Source of the DNA: an uncultured Collinsella sp.
Lineage (GTDB): Bacteria; Actinomycetota; Coriobacteriia; Coriobacteriales; Coriobacteriaceae
Direction: 5' to 3'
Assembly: GCA_902492755.1 (NCBI GenBank)
Contig: CABUNB010000034.1
Location: 1 to 24,671, forward strand
DNA: 24,671 nucleotides
This document shows positions 22,647 through 24,671 of this stretch, in pieces. The stretch's first letter is position 1. Each line of letters opens with the position of its first letter. Made by a program: the position numbers and the translations under genes. Below the pieces are notes generated by a model. The model was not told the origin of the DNA. It ran no database searches and worked only from the letters and a program-made list of their open reading frames with translations.

Positions 22647-23782
22647 TCTACCTGGATAACGCGGCGACGACCATGCACAAGCCGCAGACGGTCATCGATG
22701 CCGTGACGCAGGCGATGTGCTCGCTCGGCAATGCTGGGCGCGGTGCCACGTCGGGTGCGCTCGATGCGGCGCGTACCATCCACGGCTGCCGCGCCAAGCT
22801 TGCGCGCTTGCTGGGTTGCCCGAGGGCGGACCATGTGTGCTTTACGCCCAACTCCACCGCGGCGCTCAACACCGTCATCAATGGCGTGGTGTGCCCCGGC
22901 GACCGTGTGGTCACGACGGTGCTTGAGCACAACTCCGTGCTGCGTCCGCTTAACCGCCTTGCGGCAGAGCAGGGCGTGACCGTTGAGCATGCGGGCTGCG
23001 ACGCGAACGGCGCGCTCGACTACGACGAGCTCGAGCAGCTGGTCACGCCGGGCACGCGTGCCGTGGTGGTGACGCACGCCTCCAATGTGACCGGCAACGC
23101 GGTCGACGTTTCGCGTGTGTCTGCCATCGCGCATGCGGCAGGTGCGCTGGTGATCGTCGACGCCTCGCAGTCTGCCGGCACGGCGAAGATTGACATGGAT
23201 GCCATGGGACTTGACGTCGTGTGCTTTACCGGCCACAAGGGGCTTATGGGACCTCAAGGCACCGGCGGCCTGGCCGTGGCGGAAGGCATTGACGTGGCTC
23301 CGTGGGCCATGGGTGGCACCGGTGTTCACAGCTTCGATGAGCTGCAGCCGCTTGAGTGGCCCACGCGCCTTGAGGCGGGCACGCTCAACGGTCACGGTAT
23401 CGCAGGCCTTTCCGCCGGTCTCGACTTTATCGAGGCACAAGGCGGGGTCGAGGCGATTGCGGCGCATGAGCGCTCGCTTGCAGAGCGCTTCCTCGACGGC
23501 GTTCGCGAAATCCCCGGCATTGCGCTCTACGGTGCGTTTGACCAACCCGCGCGCTCGGCGATCGTCTCACTCAACGTGGGTGATATCGATTCGGCCGAGA
23601 TCTCGGACGCGCTCATGCAAGGGTGGGGGATTGCGACGCGTCCCGGCGCCCATTGCGCTCCGCTCATGCACCGCGCGCTCGGGACCGAGCGCCAGGGTGT
23701 CGTTCGCTTTTCGTTTGGGTATTTCAACACGGACGAAGAAGTCGATACCGCGATTGACGCTTTGCGCGATTTAGCCTGCTAG
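22643..23782 (+). CDS. Cysteine desulfurase/selenocysteine lyase-like, class V aminotransferase of selenium clusters
   Basis: This 379-residue PLP enzyme is of the NifS/CsdB fold. The start motif YLDNAATT, the His of LEHNS (H98), DASQSAG (173-179), the PLP lysine K199 in FTGHKGLMGPQG, and the active-site cysteine C338 in RPGAHCAP are all present. The gapless HCAP loop and small size resemble the EF2568-type subfamily that accompanies selD in Se-dependent molybdenum hydroxylase clusters. It probably supplies selane selenium or sulfane sulfur to YedF, DUF3343 or SelD (inference). GGGAGG serves ATG 22643, and a strong terminator follows. Confidence 0.88.
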   Translation: MIYLDNAATTMHKPQTVIDAVTQAMCSLGNAGRGATSGALDAARTIHGCRAKLARLLGCPRADHVCFTPNSTAALNTVINGVVCPGDRVVTTVLEHNSVLRPLNRLAAEQGVTVEHAGCDANGALDYDELEQLVTPGTRAVVVTHASNVTGNAVDVSRVSAIAHAAGALVIVDASQSAGTAKIDMDAMGLDVVCFTGHKGLMGPQGTGGLAVAEGIDVAPWAMGGTGVHSFDELQPLEWPTRLEAGTLNGHGIAGLSAGLDFIEAQGGVEAIAAHERSLAERFLDGVREIPGIALYGAFDQPARSAIVSLNVGDIDSAEISDALMQGWGIATRPGAHCAPLMHRALGTERQGVVRFSFGYFNTDEEVDTAIDALRDLAC

Positions 23783-23796
23783 AGCGTATATACTTG

Positions 23797-23826
23797 CGGG
23801 ACGGGTCTTTTGCCCGTCCCGTTTTT
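23797..23826 (+). terminator. Intrinsic terminator of the DCCP-selenium operon
   Basis: CGGGACGGG (23797-23805) pairs perfectly with CCCGTCCCG (23813-23821) and is followed by T5. It is the first strong terminator seen after 16765. Confidence 0.92.
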
Positions 23827-23849
23827 GTTTCGACCCGAAAGGTGTGCCC

Positions 23850-24671
23850 ATGGCCTCATCCGCCCCGCGCGGTCTGCGTTCCGACCATGTCGTTACCGTC
23901 GGCATTGCGCTGTTCTCGATGCTCTTTGGCGCCGGTAACCTCATCATTCCGCCGCTGCTGGCACTTCAGGCCGGCACGGCCACGCCGCTTGCCATGATCG
24001 GCTTTTTGATTGCCGCTATCGGTCTGCCCGTCATGGGTTTTATCGCCGTAGCGCTTGCCGGAACGGCGCGCGAGCTTGCCGGCCGCGTGCACCCCAAGTT
24101 TGGCGAATTCTTCGTTGCGGCGGTCTACCTGGCCATCGGTCCGTGCCTGGCCATTCCGCGCACAAGCTCTACGGCGTTCGAAATGCTGGTGCCGCTGCTA
24201 CCCGAGGGTGTTTCACTCGGCACGGCACGTCTGGTGTTTGCCATCGGGTTCTTCGTCGTCGCGTTTGCGCTCACGCTGCGCCCGGGTGTCATCACACGCG
24301 TGCTCGGTCGCATTACGGGCCCCGCGCTCATTGCGCTCATCGTGCTCGTCGTGGGTGCTGCCGTGATCTCGCCGCTGGGACCGGCTGCCGCGCCTCAGGC
24401 TCCCTACGATGCAGGCGCCGCCGTGCAGGGCTTTCTGACTGGCTATCAGACCATGGACCTGCTCGCGTCGCTCGCCTTCGGCATCATCATCGCCGAGACC
24501 ATCCACGAGCTGGGTGTTACCGATGACAAGCGCGTGGCCTTCGAGATTTCGCGTTCCGGCGTGATCGCAGGCGTGCTTATGGCCATCATCTACTGCGGCT
24601 TGGGCCTTGCCGGTATGCAGCTCGGCACCGTGATGCCCGACGCTACCAACGGTGCTGCCATCCTCGCTCGC
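23850..24671 (+). CDS. brnQ: Branched-chain amino acid:cation symporter, 3' end outside the window (partial)
   Basis: The first 274 residues of a LIVCS-family (BrnQ) sodium- or proton-coupled transporter for Leu/Ile/Val are present, and the frame is open to the last base. The diagnostic opening GIALFSMLFGAGNLIIPP, the helix-3 region AIGPCLAIPRTSSTAFEM, and the TGYQTMDLLASLAFGIIIAE block are clear; about seven hydrophobic helices can be counted. ATG 23850 follows GAAAGG. It is separated from the selenium operon by the terminator at 23797, so it is probably not part of it. The full family length is about 430-450 residues. Confidence 0.92.
   Translation, partial: MASSAPRGLRSDHVVTVGIALFSMLFGAGNLIIPPLLALQAGTATPLAMIGFLIAAIGLPVMGFIAVALAGTARELAGRVHPKFGEFFVAAVYLAIGPCLAIPRTSSTAFEMLVPLLPEGVSLGTARLVFAIGFFVVAFALTLRPGVITRVLGRITGPALIALIVLVVGAAVISPLGPAAAPQAPYDAGAAVQGFLTGYQTMDLLASLAFGIIIAETIHELGVTDDKRVAFEISRSGVIAGVLMAIIYCGLGLAGMQLGTVMPDATNGAAILAR

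Noticed and set aside
1..24671. CRISPR arrays, IS elements, tRNA genes
   Set aside because: No spaced direct repeats, transposase motifs or tRNA cloverleaf signals were seen on either strand.

Overview
The window is chromosomal DNA of a G+C-rich anaerobe. Codons mostly end in G or C, and TTG/GTG starts appear alongside ATG. The gene set (bacterial type A RNase P RNA, S1, BrnQ, selenium and molybdenum genes, Tat-like lipoprotein signal, double-cubane cluster proteins) and the sequence style fit Coriobacteriia, most likely Collinsella or a close relative. That assignment is inference from the sequence alone.

Layout. 1-226: an outgoing terminator and a perfect 19-bp inverted repeat. 227-985 (-): HAD hydrolase. 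1301-2467: rpsA with terminator. 2793-3148: rnpB. 3235-3870: YigZ family protein, convergent with a C-GCAxxG-C-C redox protein (3939-4385, -). 4616-5899: metY-like sulfhydrylase. 6043-7347: DHA2 MFS exporter. 7505-8083: xpt. 8167-8547: stand-alone GGQ release-factor-like protein, enclosed by two palindromes. 8634-9596 and 9683-11104 (both -): diacylglycerol kinase family protein and a CLC antiporter with fluoride-type (CLC-F) residues. 11315-13058: moeA and mogA/moaB. 13264-16721: modA-modB-modC, with an unusually long ModB. 17151-23782: a seven-gene selenium/iron-sulfur operon. 23850-end: start of brnQ.

The most notable part is 16850-23826. Two YjiM-like double-cubane cluster protein (DCCP) paralogs and their ASKHA ATPase activator (YjiL/HgdC type) are followed without a visible terminator by selD, yedF, a DUF3343 gene and a cysteine desulfurase of the kind found in selenium clusters. 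selD contains an in-frame TGA at codon 17, the catalytic Cys/Sec position, followed by a SECIS-like hairpin with a GGTCC apical loop. It therefore encodes selenocysteine, and its real start is 20638, 60 bases upstream of where a conventional ORF caller would place it. The operon has an operator-like palindrome over its promoter, a possible 22-codon leader ORF, and a 29-position imperfect inverted repeat in the spacer between the DCCP genes. The working hypothesis is that an ATP-driven low-potential reductase is coupled to selenium handling. It lies next to molybdate uptake and molybdopterin genes, as expected for a cell that makes Mo/Se enzymes.

The long antisense ORFs (for example over rpsA and modBC) are compositional shadows. 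No tRNA, rRNA, IS element or CRISPR array was recognised.
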